Shown in pieces: positions 41,568 through 50,461 of a stretch of 64,000 nucleotides of DNA; the stretch's first letter is position 1, and each line of letters starts with the position of its first letter. A program made the position numbers and the translations under genes. Location of the stretch: NCBI GenBank assembly GCA_039815465.1, contig JBCBZG010000001.1:1-64000 (forward strand), in the 5' to 3' direction. The stretch is from Shimia_B sp039815465. GTDB taxonomy: Bacteria > Pseudomonadota > Alphaproteobacteria > Rhodobacterales > Rhodobacteraceae. The notes under the pieces were generated by a model. The model saw only the letters and a list, made by a program, of their open reading frames with translations. It searched no databases and was not told the DNA's origin.

Positions 41568-42542
41568 ATGCCCTACCCCGCTGACACCCTGAACCTCGTC
41601 GCTGACATCGGCGGCACCAACACCCGTGTGGCACTGGCCGATGGCCGCCACGTGCTGCCCGACACGATTCGCCGCTACCCGAATGCGGAGTATCCCGGGC
41701 TGGAAACGGTCCTGAAATCCTACGTGGCCGACAACGACGACGTTGACGCCGCCGCCACCTGCGTGGCCATCGCAGGCCCCGTGCGCGACGGCGTGGGCAC
41801 GCTAACCAACCTCAACTGGACCATCGACAAAGACATGCTGCGCCGCGCTACCCGGGCGGAGACCGTGGCCGTGCTCAACGACCTGCAAGCGCCGGGCCAC
41901 GCGCTGGGCTACATCGATGACGCCAATCTGGGCACCATCATCGCAGGGCCAGAGGCCAGCCCAAACGCCGCGCGGCTCGTCGTGAATGTGGGCACAGGCT
42001 TTAACGCGGCGCCCGTGTTTGAAACCGCAGCCGGGCGTCTCGTACCGCCATCTGAATGCGGCCATGCCAACCTGCCAATCCGCACAGAAGAAGACCTGCG
42101 CCTGTGCCAATTCGTTGAAAACGCACACGGTTTCCCGGCGGTAGAGGATCTCTTGTCCGGTCGCGGCCTCGAACGCGCCTACGCATTCCTGTCGTCGGAG
42201 GACGGCGCGCCCGCAGAAAAAGGCGCGCGCGACATCATGGACAGCCTTGCCGCAGGCGATGACCCGGTGGCCGAACGCGCCGCGCGGCTCTTTGTCCGCA
42301 TCTTGGGGACGGTGACGGGCAACCTGGCGCTGATTTATTTGCCCTTTGGGGGCATCTATCTCGTGGGCGGGGTCGTGCGAGCCATGAAGCCCTACCTGAC
42401 ACGCTTTGGGTTCGAGGCGGCGCTCCGTGACAAAGGACGCTTTGCGGGCTTCATGGGCAATTTCGGCGTCCAGATCGTCGAGGACGACTTTGCCGCGCTC
42501 ACCGGCTGCGCAAGCCATCTCGTGGCGCTTGGCGGCGAATAA
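41568..42542 (+). CDS. glk: Glucokinase
   Basis: 324 aa. The ASKHA family phosphate loop is ADIGGTNTRVAL near residue 13; the glucose-binding region includes NDLQAPGH and PSECGHANL; NVGTGFNAAP lies between. It phosphorylates glucose with ATP, completing the pathway of the agl and GH1 enzymes. The start codon is one base after the GH1 stop, so translation is coupled. The Glk-type (not ROK) form is indicated by the PSECGHANLP segment. Confidence 0.94.
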   Translation: MPYPADTLNLVADIGGTNTRVALADGRHVLPDTIRRYPNAEYPGLETVLKSYVADNDDVDAAATCVAIAGPVRDGVGTLTNLNWTIDKDMLRRATRAETVAVLNDLQAPGHALGYIDDANLGTIIAGPEASPNAARLVVNVGTGFNAAPVFETAAGRLVPPSECGHANLPIRTEEDLRLCQFVENAHGFPAVEDLLSGRGLERAYAFLSSEDGAPAEKGARDIMDSLAAGDDPVAERAARLFVRILGTVTGNLALIYLPFGGIYLVGGVVRAMKPYLTRFGFEAALRDKGRFAGFMGNFGVQIVEDDFAALTGCASHLVALGGE

Positions 42543-42555
42543 AGCGGGCCAAGCG

Positions 42556-42570
42556 TAACCGAATATTAAG
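42556..42570 (+). promoter_or_regulatory. CtrA-like box before the chemotaxis operon
   Basis: GTAA-CCGAATA-TTAA, matching TTAA-N7-TTAA with one mismatch, 53 bp upstream of the STAS gene. It shares the CGAAT centre with the box upstream of the chemoreceptor gene. CtrA controls motility genes in many Rhodobacteraceae. Confidence 0.55.
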
Positions 42571-42623
42571 TCAAACGCCGGTACGCCCGAAGGGTCATTC
42601 ACACCCTAGGAGCGTCCGACGTC

Positions 42624-42908
42624 ATGGCCCAACCCGGCACAAAACTGATCATCGAGCGTCTGCCAAAGACGCCCGATTATGCCGCGTTGCTGCCAATACT
42701 GGAGCGAGTGTCGGACGGCCCCTGCACCGTGACGCTGGACGGCAGCCGGATCGCGGACCTACCCGCGCCGGGGCTTGAGGCTTTGCTCGTGCTGGCCGCA
42801 ACGCAGCGCGCGCGCGGCGACGGGTTTTCCATGGAAAACCTGTCGGAGCCCGCTCAGGCGGACCTCGCGCTCTACGGGGTGACACCGGAGCATCTGAAAG
42901 GACCATAA
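42624..42908 (+). CDS. STAS-domain protein of the chemotaxis cluster
   Basis: 94 aa, a single STAS domain. The acceptor-type serine is probably in LDGSRIADLPAPGLEALLVLA, near residue 43. Anti-anti-sigma-like STAS proteins at the head of chemotaxis operons in alphaproteobacteria are of unknown role, possibly regulated by phosphorylation. It ends 3 nt before cheY. AGGAGC precedes the ATG. Confidence 0.82.
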   Translation: MAQPGTKLIIERLPKTPDYAALLPILERVSDGPCTVTLDGSRIADLPAPGLEALLVLAATQRARGDGFSMENLSEPAQADLALYGVTPEHLKGP

Positions 42909-42911
42909 CAC

Positions 42912-43277
42912 ATGGCAATCAACATCTTAGCAGTAGATGACAGCCGCACCATGCGCTCAATGATCGAGGCCACATTGAGCGAGGCGGGAATGACCACCCA
43001 CCTCGCCGAGGATGGGGTCAAAGGGCTCGAAGTGCTCGAAGGGATCGAACCAGACGCGATCATCACCGATATTAATATGCCCAATATGGACGGCTTTGGG
43101 TTCATCGACGGCGTGCGGGCGCAGGCGAAACACAAAAAGACGCCCATCCTCGTGCTCACCACCGAATCCGCGCCTGAGCTTAAGGCCCGCGCCCGTGTGG
43201 CTGGGGCCACAGGGTGGGTCGTAAAACCGTTTGACCCCGACAAGCTCGTGCGCGCCCTGCGCATGATCGCGGGCTAA
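42912..43277 (+). CDS. cheY: Chemotaxis response regulator CheY
   Basis: 121 aa, single receiver domain. Phospho-acceptor Asp53 (ITDINMPNMDG), acidic pair at 9-10 (VDDS), conserved Thr/Ser in VLTTES and Lys in VVKPFDP. It is phosphorylated by CheA and acts on the flagellar switch, or as a phosphate sink if another CheY exists. It lies 8 nt before cheA. Confidence 0.95.
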   Translation: MAINILAVDDSRTMRSMIEATLSEAGMTTHLAEDGVKGLEVLEGIEPDAIITDINMPNMDGFGFIDGVRAQAKHKKTPILVLTTESAPELKARARVAGATGWVVKPFDPDKLVRALRMIAG

Positions 43278-43285
43278 CGCGCGTC

Positions 43286-45229
43286 ATGGCCGGGGCCAGC
43301 TCGGATATTATGGCCGACATCCGGGCCGGGTTCTTCCAGGAATGCGAGGAACTGCTAGAGGCGTTGACAGACGCCATCGATGGCATGCGCGGCGCAGACG
43401 GCGACGTGACAGCCCACACAAACGCAGCCTTCCGCGCGGTTCATTCGATCAAGGGCGGCGCCGCGGCCTTTGGATTGAGCGACCTCACCGACTTTGCCCA
43501 CGGGTTGGAAACCCGCCTATCCCCCTTGCGCGAGGCGCAACCAAACGCCGCCGATATCGCAACGCTCGAACGTGCCGCGGACAGGCTGGCCTTGCTTGTG
43601 GGCCTGGCAACCGCTGGCGTCGAGCGGAACGAGGATGAACGGCTCTCCGACGCGGCTCTCCTTGATGGCGAGACACGGTTAGACACGCTCGAGGATCAAC
43701 CAGCCCCCGGGCCAGGGCAGCTCTCGGTCCCCGCTCAGGACGGCACGCGCGCGGCGCTCGCGGCGCTGGCCAGCCACGCCCTAATCAACGTTTCGCCAGA
43801 GATGGCCAGCCTCCCAACGCTGGAGGATCTGCTGAAAGGCACGTCTACTCTACGCTTTGACGTCAGCTACGCCTCCGAACTCTCCCCGAGGGAATTAGCA
43901 GACCGCGTCGCCGACGCCGACCCAGGTGGCTTGCTCGCCTTTCCGCTAGAGCCTTTGAAACCGACGGAGGCCGCGACGCCAGCGCAATCAGACACGGCTA
44001 CGGCACAGCCTGCGCCCGCCTCCCCCACGATCCGCGTGGGGCTGGAACGCATCGACAAGCTGATCAATCTTGTGGGCGAACTGGTCATCAACCAGGCCAT
44101 GCTCACCCGCTCCGCCCAAGATGTGGGCGCGGAGCCGAACTCCGACCACATGGTCGGCCTCGAAGAGCTCATGCGCCTGACCCGCGATATCCAGGACAGC
44201 GTGATGCAAATCCGCGCGCAGCCGGTCAAACCGCTCTTCCAGCGGATGGCGCGCATCTGCCGGGAGGCCGCCGACCAAGCGGCCAAGCCTGTGGAACTGA
44301 TCACCGAGGGCCAGGAGACAGAAATCGACAAGACCGTCATCGAACGGCTGTCTGACCCTCTAACCCACATGATCCGCAATGCCGTCGACCACGCCATCGA
44401 AGAGCCCCAGGCGCGCCGCGCCGCCGGTAAACCGGAGGTCGGCCGGATCACCCTGCGCGCCTCCCACCGCTCTGGCCAGGTGATCCTCGAGGTCATGGAT
44501 GACGGCGCAGGCATCGACCGGGCCAAGGTGCGCGCCCGGGCGCTCGAACGCGGGCTTATCGATCCGAACGCGGAGCTGTCGGACGCCGATATCGACCAAC
44601 TTTTGTTCCGGCCTGGCTTCTCGACCTCTGACGGGGTGTCCGCCTTGTCTGGGCGCGGCGTGGGCATGGACGTGGTCCGCGATGCGATCCAGGGGCTCGG
44701 CGGGCGTATCGCCATCGACAGCACGCCGGGCAAAGGGACGCGGTTCGAAATCGCGCTACCGCTCACGTTGGCGGTGCTCGACGCAATGACCGTGCGCGTG
44801 GCGGGACAGACCCTGGTGCTGCCGCTTTCGACCATCCACGAAACTCTGACGATTCAGGCTGAAAATTGCGTCGATATCGGCAAAACCCGCGTCCTGCGTT
44901 ACGTGGGCCGCGCGATCGCCCTCGTCGATGTGGGGGAGCAGTTAGGCTATCACGACCGGCGCGACGATCTCGACGGGCGCATCGCCGTCATCACCGAATC
45001 TGAAAGCGCGCCGCCCGTGGCGCTCGTCATCGACGATATCCTCGAACAACGGCAGGTGGTGATCAAAGGGCTCCAAAAGGGGTTTGAGACCGCACCCTGC
45101 GTATCTGCGGCGACGATCCTGGGGGACGGGCGCATCGCGCTCATCATCGACCCGTTTGATGACAGCCTCACCGGGCGGGAACCGGCCCCGGGCCTCGGGT
45201 CTCGGCCAGCCCTCCCCCTCGCCAGCTAA
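43286..45229 (+). CDS. cheA: Chemotaxis histidine kinase CheA
   Basis: 647 aa. HPt P1 domain with phospho-accepting His53 (AVHSIKGG). Linker and P2-like region (to about 245), P3 dimerisation helices, P4 kinase (HMIRNAVDHAIE N-box, VSALSGRGVGMDVV G-box), and a P5 CheW-like domain (about 500-630). It phosphorylates CheY under chemoreceptor control. ATG at 43286 is 8 nt after cheY; cheW follows at 32 nt. Confidence 0.96.
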   Translation: MAGASSDIMADIRAGFFQECEELLEALTDAIDGMRGADGDVTAHTNAAFRAVHSIKGGAAAFGLSDLTDFAHGLETRLSPLREAQPNAADIATLERAADRLALLVGLATAGVERNEDERLSDAALLDGETRLDTLEDQPAPGPGQLSVPAQDGTRAALAALASHALINVSPEMASLPTLEDLLKGTSTLRFDVSYASELSPRELADRVADADPGGLLAFPLEPLKPTEAATPAQSDTATAQPAPASPTIRVGLERIDKLINLVGELVINQAMLTRSAQDVGAEPNSDHMVGLEELMRLTRDIQDSVMQIRAQPVKPLFQRMARICREAADQAAKPVELITEGQETEIDKTVIERLSDPLTHMIRNAVDHAIEEPQARRAAGKPEVGRITLRASHRSGQVILEVMDDGAGIDRAKVRARALERGLIDPNAELSDADIDQLLFRPGFSTSDGVSALSGRGVGMDVVRDAIQGLGGRIAIDSTPGKGTRFEIALPLTLAVLDAMTVRVAGQTLVLPLSTIHETLTIQAENCVDIGKTRVLRYVGRAIALVDVGEQLGYHDRRDDLDGRIAVITESESAPPVALVIDDILEQRQVVIKGLQKGFETAPCVSAATILGDGRIALIIDPFDDSLTGREPAPGLGSRPALPLAS

Positions 45230-45261
45230 CAGCGCGCCAGACCCAGCAAAGGACGCCTCAT

Positions 45262-45792
45262 ATGGATGACAGACCCCTAGATGCCCGCCTGGCCGCACCG
45301 GCCCAACCAACTGGCACCGACGCGCAGATCGACGACGCGGTGGAGCTGTTGTCGTTCAGTCTTGCGGGCCAGGACTTTGCAGTCGACATCATGCTGGTGC
45401 GCGAAATCCGCAACTGGTCGGAACCGACACCGCTGCCACTGACCCCGCCCTATGTACTGGGCGTGATCAACCTGCGCGGCACGGTTTTGCCGATCCTTGA
45501 TCTGTCCCAGCGCCTGTCAGTGGCGGATGGGCCCGCCACCGCCCAACCGGTTTATGTGGTGCTCAATGCCGGCGACCGGCTCTTTGGTGTGACGGTCGAT
45601 GCGGTGTCTGACATTCTCACCGTGCCTCGCGCCGCGCTGCAAGAACCGCCCGACATGGGCGAACGCGTGGACACGTTCGTGTCCCACCTCATCGTGGAGG
45701 AGGACCGGATGATCCGCGTTCTGCGGGCCGAGGACCTCGCCCCCAAATCGGGCGCGCAATCCGACAGCAAACACCGGCCCAGCGCTGCATAA
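45262..45792 (+). CDS. cheW: Chemotaxis coupling protein CheW
   Basis: 176 aa. The CheW/SH3-like domain begins ELLSFSLAGQDFAVDIMLVREIR and includes VLGVINLRGTVLPILDLSQRL and LFGVTVDAVSDILTV. It links the receptor to CheA. An N-terminal extension of about 30 residues and a basic C-terminal tail are extra. Its stop overlaps the cheR start by one base (TAATG). Confidence 0.95.
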   Translation: MDDRPLDARLAAPAQPTGTDAQIDDAVELLSFSLAGQDFAVDIMLVREIRNWSEPTPLPLTPPYVLGVINLRGTVLPILDLSQRLSVADGPATAQPVYVVLNAGDRLFGVTVDAVSDILTVPRAALQEPPDMGERVDTFVSHLIVEEDRMIRVLRAEDLAPKSGAQSDSKHRPSAA

Positions 45793-46643
45793 TGCCCACC
45801 GGCGCCCCAGATGGCCGCCAGGAGCTGAGCGAGGAGACGTTCCGCGCGATCTCCCAGATTGCCCATGACGTTGCGGGCCTGCACTTACCTGCGGCCAAGC
45901 GGGCCATGGTGGCCTCGCGCATCTCGCGCAGGCTCACGCGCCTCGCACTGCCGAGCTTTGACGACTACCTGGCGCTGATCCAGCAGCCCGATGCGCCTGA
46001 AAGGGCCCGTATGGTGGCCTCGCTCACCACCAATGTGTCAAATTTCTTCCGCGAGGCGCACCACTTCGAGCTTTTGCGTGATCGCGTTCTGCCCCCGCTC
46101 CTTGATGCCGCGCGGCGCGGGCAACGGGTGCGGGTCTGGTCGGCGGGCTGCGCCAATGGGCAGGAGGCGTATTCGATCGCACTCACCATTCTAGCGCTCG
46201 ACCGCAATGCGCCGAACTTTGATATCCGCATTCTGGGCACCGATATTGACCCGTCGGTCGTGCGCACCGCGCAGTTGGGATCCTACCACACCTCGATGGT
46301 GGAACAGATCCCCAGCGACCTGCTCGGGGCGCATTTTCGCTACGACCCCTCCTCCAAAAGCTTCAGCGCCCGGTCAGAGCTGCGCAGCCTCGCGCTATTT
46401 CGCGAACTCAACCTGCACGGCCCCTGGCCCATGCCGGGGCGCTTTGACGTCATCTTTTGCCGCAACGTGGTGATCTATTTTGACGAAGCCGGGCAAGAAA
46501 GCCTTTGGCCCCGTTTTCAGGATAAGCTGATGGATGGCGGCTACCTGTTTGTCGGCCACTCTGAGCGCATTCAGGAGGACGTCGCGCCCCGGCTCAAGCA
46601 CTGCGCACACACGGTCTACGAGCTGTCGGATCGCGCGGCCTAG
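45792..46643 (+). CDS. cheR: Chemoreceptor methyltransferase CheR
   Basis: 283 aa. N-terminal helical domain with AKRAMVASRISRRL; SAM site RVWSAGCANGQEAYSIAL; the catalytic end FDVIFCRNVVIYFDE. It methylates glutamates of chemoreceptors for adaptation. The chemoreceptor encoded next ends in GWEEF, a CheR-docking pentapeptide. Last gene of the rightward operon; no cheB follows. It is convergent with cheD (18-nt gap). Confidence 0.95.
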   Translation: MPTGAPDGRQELSEETFRAISQIAHDVAGLHLPAAKRAMVASRISRRLTRLALPSFDDYLALIQQPDAPERARMVASLTTNVSNFFREAHHFELLRDRVLPPLLDAARRGQRVRVWSAGCANGQEAYSIALTILALDRNAPNFDIRILGTDIDPSVVRTAQLGSYHTSMVEQIPSDLLGAHFRYDPSSKSFSARSELRSLALFRELNLHGPWPMPGRFDVIFCRNVVIYFDEAGQESLWPRFQDKLMDGGYLFVGHSERIQEDVAPRLKHCAHTVYELSDRAA

Positions 46644-46661
46644 CCGCCGCCAGACACTCGC

Positions 46662-47213
46662 CTAGAGCAATTCCACCCCAGACAACCGCAGCGCATTCCG
46701 GCGCAGCTGCAGCATGTCATCGATCTCCCGATCTGCCTCGTGGCTCTGGAGCGTCTTTTGCAGCACGCGCCCTGTTGCGGGCCACGCTTTCAGGCGGCGC
46801 GCGTGGCGGCCGCCTGTGGATTGCGCGAGGCACGGGATGCCTTCCGCATCGAGATAGGCCATCACAAACGCGGTGTTGTCTTCGCCCGCATGCCCTAAAC
46901 CGTCGATCATTTGCGCGCCGCCGAACACCTTGGCGCGCAACCGTTTTCGGCAACCGCCATGGGCCAAGATCCCGTTGATCAAAAGCTCCATCAGGTTCAC
47001 TTCATAGCCGTGATCGCTCAACGCGGGCCGTGACGACGTGGGCAAGAGCACGTGGTTGATCCCCCCCACGCAGGTCTTTTCATCCCAGATCACAGTGGAC
47101 ACACAGGAGCCCAGGATCGTTCCGACGCAAAGGGCGGGATCGGTGGCGATCTTAACTTCGCCCTGGCTGACATGTTCGGCCTTCGTAAAGGGCCAGGACT
47201 GTTCAGCGCCCAT
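46662..47213 (-). CDS. cheD: Chemoreceptor glutamine deamidase CheD
   Basis: 183 aa. Catalytic Cys37 (LGSCVS) and His54 (GINHVLLP), 17 residues apart as in the family, with Thr32 or a nearby Thr as the third residue. CheD deamidates receptor glutamines and can be sequestered by CheC/CheY-P where CheC exists; no cheC is seen here. ATG follows the mcp stop directly (TGAATG), so expression is coupled to the receptor gene. Confidence 0.92.
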   Translation of the reverse strand: MGAEQSWPFTKAEHVSQGEVKIATDPALCVGTILGSCVSTVIWDEKTCVGGINHVLLPTSSRPALSDHGYEVNLMELLINGILAHGGCRKRLRAKVFGGAQMIDGLGHAGEDNTAFVMAYLDAEGIPCLAQSTGGRHARRLKAWPATGRVLQKTLQSHEADREIDDMLQLRRNALRLSGVELL

Positions 47214-50200
47214 TCAAAACTCTTCCCATCCATCGTGGCCCGCCTCATCGGCACCTGTCTCAACGGTGGTCTCGACAGGGCTGTCGGGACCATTGGCGAC
47301 CTGCAAAACCTTCAGGGGGAGCTCCGTCGGCGCCTCCGTCTCCTCGCCTGGCGCGTCCACGTCACACTCCGGCTCTGGAACAAGCGCAATCGCCACGGAG
47401 TCCTCACCGGGCGCGTCGAGAGCGAACTGCGCCATGGCCTCGCTCATCTGCGCGGCCTCTCGGGTCAGGGCGTGGCTCGCTGCGGTGGTTTCTTCGAACA
47501 TGGCCGCGTTCTGCTGCGTAACGCGGTCGAGGTTGGTTACCGCCGAATTGATCTCCGCGATGCTTTGCGACTGCTCACCCGCAGATTGCGCGATCTGGGA
47601 CACGTGCTTGGACACATCCCCGATGGTGTCGACAATAAGCTGGAGCGCCTGCCCCGCCTCACCCACAAGACCCACGCCCTGATCCACATGCCGCGTGCTC
47701 TTGGAAATCAGCGACCCGATCTCCCGTGCGGCGTCTGCCGACCGTTGGGCGAGCGCCCGCACCTCTGACGCGACGACGGCAAAGCCACGCCCAGCATCGC
47801 CCGCCCGCGCCGCCTCGACGCCCGCGTTGAGCGCCAACAGGTTGGTTTGGAACGCAATATCGTCGATCACACTGATGATATGCGAAATCTGGTGGGAGCT
47901 ATCGGCAATCTGCCCCATGGCCTGCACGGCTTTTTCCACCACCTCGCCCGACTTATCGGCATGCTCGCGCGCCGTGTTTACGACACCATCGGCCTGATCC
48001 GCCTCTGTCGCGGCGCGCTTGAGGTTTGTGGTGAGCAGGTCAAGCGCCGCTGCCGTTTCCTCCAACGTCGCGGCCTGATGTTCGGTACGGCGGCTCAGGT
48101 CATCGGCGGCGCTTGTGATATCGCTGGCCTCCGACTGGACGGACGCGGCGTTTGTCGACACGGTCCGGATCGCAATGCGCAGCGTCTCCAACGCGTGGTT
48201 GAAATCCGCGCGGAGTTGCTCGTAGAGTGCTGGAAACTCCGTGTCGATTTGCGTGGTCAGATTGCCTTGCGACAGCTCCGACAGCGCGCTGGTAAGCGCG
48301 GCGACAACGGTGGACTGTTCCTCCATCAGCTCGGATTTGGCGGCCTCAGCTGCGGCGAGCTTTTGGTGGTCGCGGGTGATGTCTTGGCCCATGAGCAGCA
48401 ATCGTGTCGGCACGCCGGAGCGGTCCACAACAGTTGTCATGCCGCCCTCCAGGATGCGCCCGGTTCCGATGGTCACGAAACGCGACTGGCCCGGGAGGTC
48501 AAATTCTGCCTCGTCTTCTGCATCCGCCTCCTCTGCCTGCTCTGAGGGTTCGAGGAACTCATCGAGCGCCCGCCCTTTCACCTCCTCGAACGACCGCTCC
48601 ACGAGGGCGAGGAACGCGGGGTTAGCGGTGACGAGCTGCCCGTCCATGTCAAATTCTGCCATCACCTGGCGCGTGTTGATCGCCTCCAGCATCGCCTCGC
48701 GCATGCGCTCTTCGGTGACGTCGATCCATTCGACCACGTAGCCAATCATCGTGCCGGATTGATCCACCGCCGCGCTAAAGATCAGTACAAAATCCACACC
48801 GCCGATGGAGACTTCCACCCGGTAGGGTAAGCACGCCTTGTTGCGCAGAATGCCGCGAATGCGCTCTGGGTCGTCCTGAAACTCGTCAATGGACCGCCCA
48901 ACGCTGTCTTGCGGGTCGAGATCCGCGATCCGCTCTTGCACTGAGGACAGTTTGCTCGACATCAGCTTGGCGAAGGCGCCGTTTGCGTAGGTTATGCGCA
49001 TATCCAGGTCGATGAGCGTCTGCGCGGCCGACGCGCCCTCGAACGCTGAGCCCTTAAACGATGTCTCCCGCGCGAGCTCGTCATTGAGCACCATCGCGTC
49101 CCGGAAATCTGACAGCGCGCGCGCCATGGTCCCGATCTCATCGCGCCGCCGCGTCTCTGGGATGGGGCGGTGGGTCTTGCCCGTGCGGATCGCCGTCATC
49201 GTCTCCGCCAGCCGCTTAAGCGGGTGGGAGATGGAGCGCGCCATCGAAAACGCCACCAACGCGGCAAAGACCAAGATGATCACGCCTTCGCGCATGATCG
49301 CTTGCGTCATCGCGCGCGCAGGCGCCGCAATATCGGCGCTTTCTTGCACCACGAGCAGCGCCCAGGACCGCCCCAGAAACGACACCGGCGCGAAGTGTAT
49401 GACTGTCGGCCCGACATCCAGGTCAAGCTCCGTCTTCCCGCTCAACCCGCCAAGGGCGCGGCGCACAGGTGCAATATTCCAATCGCTTTGCTCTGTCCCA
49501 CCGCCAAACAGCGCTTGTCGGTCGGAGTCCACGAGGACGGCATACCCCGTCTCCCCCAGATTGGATCGCTCAAACAGGATGTCTTCTAAGAGCGAGATAC
49601 GCTCGCGAAACGCGATGACGCCCACGACATTGCCCTGGGCGTTGATCAGCGGACGTGCGGTAAAACTGGCCAACGCGCCCCCATCGGGCGCGTAGCTTTC
49701 AAATTCCGAATGAACGGGATTCTGCCCCTTTTGCTCCAGCGCGTCGAGAAAGACACCTGCGAGCCCCGTTTCAGCCAGCGCGCCCTCGGTGACATTCGCT
49801 GCGAATTCCGGCCCTTTGGTGGCGGAATAGATCACCGTCCCGTCGGGATCGATCAAAAACGCGTCTTGGAACCCGGCCCGCACAAGCAGGCGCGCGAAAT
49901 AGGCGTGGTATCTGTCATGGGCCGCGCCATAGACGGGATCAATCCGCGGCATCGCGCGCGGCGCTTCTGGATTGGCCCGCTCGGACGGGTAGACCTGGCG
50001 CAGCGCCTCTGCGCGCGCGGCATCGTCCATATCCGCGCCGATCCGGGTCCACCCTTTGCGGAACGCCCGAAATCCAGCCACCACAAAAGGGTTCTGCCCT
50101 TGGGAGATCGCTTCGCTTTCACTGTCCAGAAACCAGCGCGACACCTCGCCCTGACGCGCTTTCAACACCGCCTCAAGCCGCTTATCGGCCGCCACATGGA

Positions 50201-50318
50201 GCGCTGCTTTCCCGTGATTGGTGGCCACGTAAAAGGTCAAGCACAGCGCCACGACCATGATCCCCATCATCATGACCATCAGCTTCGTGCGAATGCTGAA
50301 CTCGTAGAACTTGCCCAT
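47214..50318 (-). CDS. Methyl-accepting chemotaxis protein with cache and PAS domains
   Basis: 1034 aa. Membrane segment 1 at about residues 10-33; a large periplasmic double-cache-like sensor (about 35-340); membrane segment 2 (about 345-365) and HAMP; two PAS-type units (about 430-560 and 565-690) in the cytoplasm; then a receptor signalling domain (hairpin core around VIDDIAFQTNLLALNAGVEAARAGDAGRGFAVV). It ends GWEEF, a CheR/CheB tether. The cache part probably binds a small metabolite. The start at 50318 has AAGGGGG upstream; earlier in-frame codons are disfavoured. Transcribed with cheD. Confidence 0.93.
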   Translation of the reverse strand: MGKFYEFSIRTKLMVMMMGIMVVALCLTFYVATNHGKAALHVAADKRLEAVLKARQGEVSRWFLDSESEAISQGQNPFVVAGFRAFRKGWTRIGADMDDAARAEALRQVYPSERANPEAPRAMPRIDPVYGAAHDRYHAYFARLLVRAGFQDAFLIDPDGTVIYSATKGPEFAANVTEGALAETGLAGVFLDALEQKGQNPVHSEFESYAPDGGALASFTARPLINAQGNVVGVIAFRERISLLEDILFERSNLGETGYAVLVDSDRQALFGGGTEQSDWNIAPVRRALGGLSGKTELDLDVGPTVIHFAPVSFLGRSWALLVVQESADIAAPARAMTQAIMREGVIILVFAALVAFSMARSISHPLKRLAETMTAIRTGKTHRPIPETRRRDEIGTMARALSDFRDAMVLNDELARETSFKGSAFEGASAAQTLIDLDMRITYANGAFAKLMSSKLSSVQERIADLDPQDSVGRSIDEFQDDPERIRGILRNKACLPYRVEVSIGGVDFVLIFSAAVDQSGTMIGYVVEWIDVTEERMREAMLEAINTRQVMAEFDMDGQLVTANPAFLALVERSFEEVKGRALDEFLEPSEQAEEADAEDEAEFDLPGQSRFVTIGTGRILEGGMTTVVDRSGVPTRLLLMGQDITRDHQKLAAAEAAKSELMEEQSTVVAALTSALSELSQGNLTTQIDTEFPALYEQLRADFNHALETLRIAIRTVSTNAASVQSEASDITSAADDLSRRTEHQAATLEETAAALDLLTTNLKRAATEADQADGVVNTAREHADKSGEVVEKAVQAMGQIADSSHQISHIISVIDDIAFQTNLLALNAGVEAARAGDAGRGFAVVASEVRALAQRSADAAREIGSLISKSTRHVDQGVGLVGEAGQALQLIVDTIGDVSKHVSQIAQSAGEQSQSIAEINSAVTNLDRVTQQNAAMFEETTAASHALTREAAQMSEAMAQFALDAPGEDSVAIALVPEPECDVDAPGEETEAPTELPLKVLQVANGPDSPVETTVETGADEAGHDGWEEF

Positions 50319-50359
50319 TGCGGCCCCCTTGAAGTCTGGGGCACTCTCACCGCCAAGCT

Positions 50360-50374
50360 CTAACATTCGTTTAA
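50360..50374 (-). promoter_or_regulatory. CtrA-like box before the chemoreceptor gene
   Basis: On the minus strand TTAA-ACGAATG-TTAG, a one-mismatch fit to TTAA-N7-TTAA, 42 bp upstream of the receptor start. Its CGAAT centre matches the box upstream of the cheYAWR operon. Confidence 0.55.
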
Positions 50375-50461
50375 TCGCGGCAGGGGGTGGTCCCGGCGCG
50401 AGCTGCGTTTTGATTAGGATTTTCCACAAGCGGCATCCGCCGCGCCAAAGGACCAAAACCC

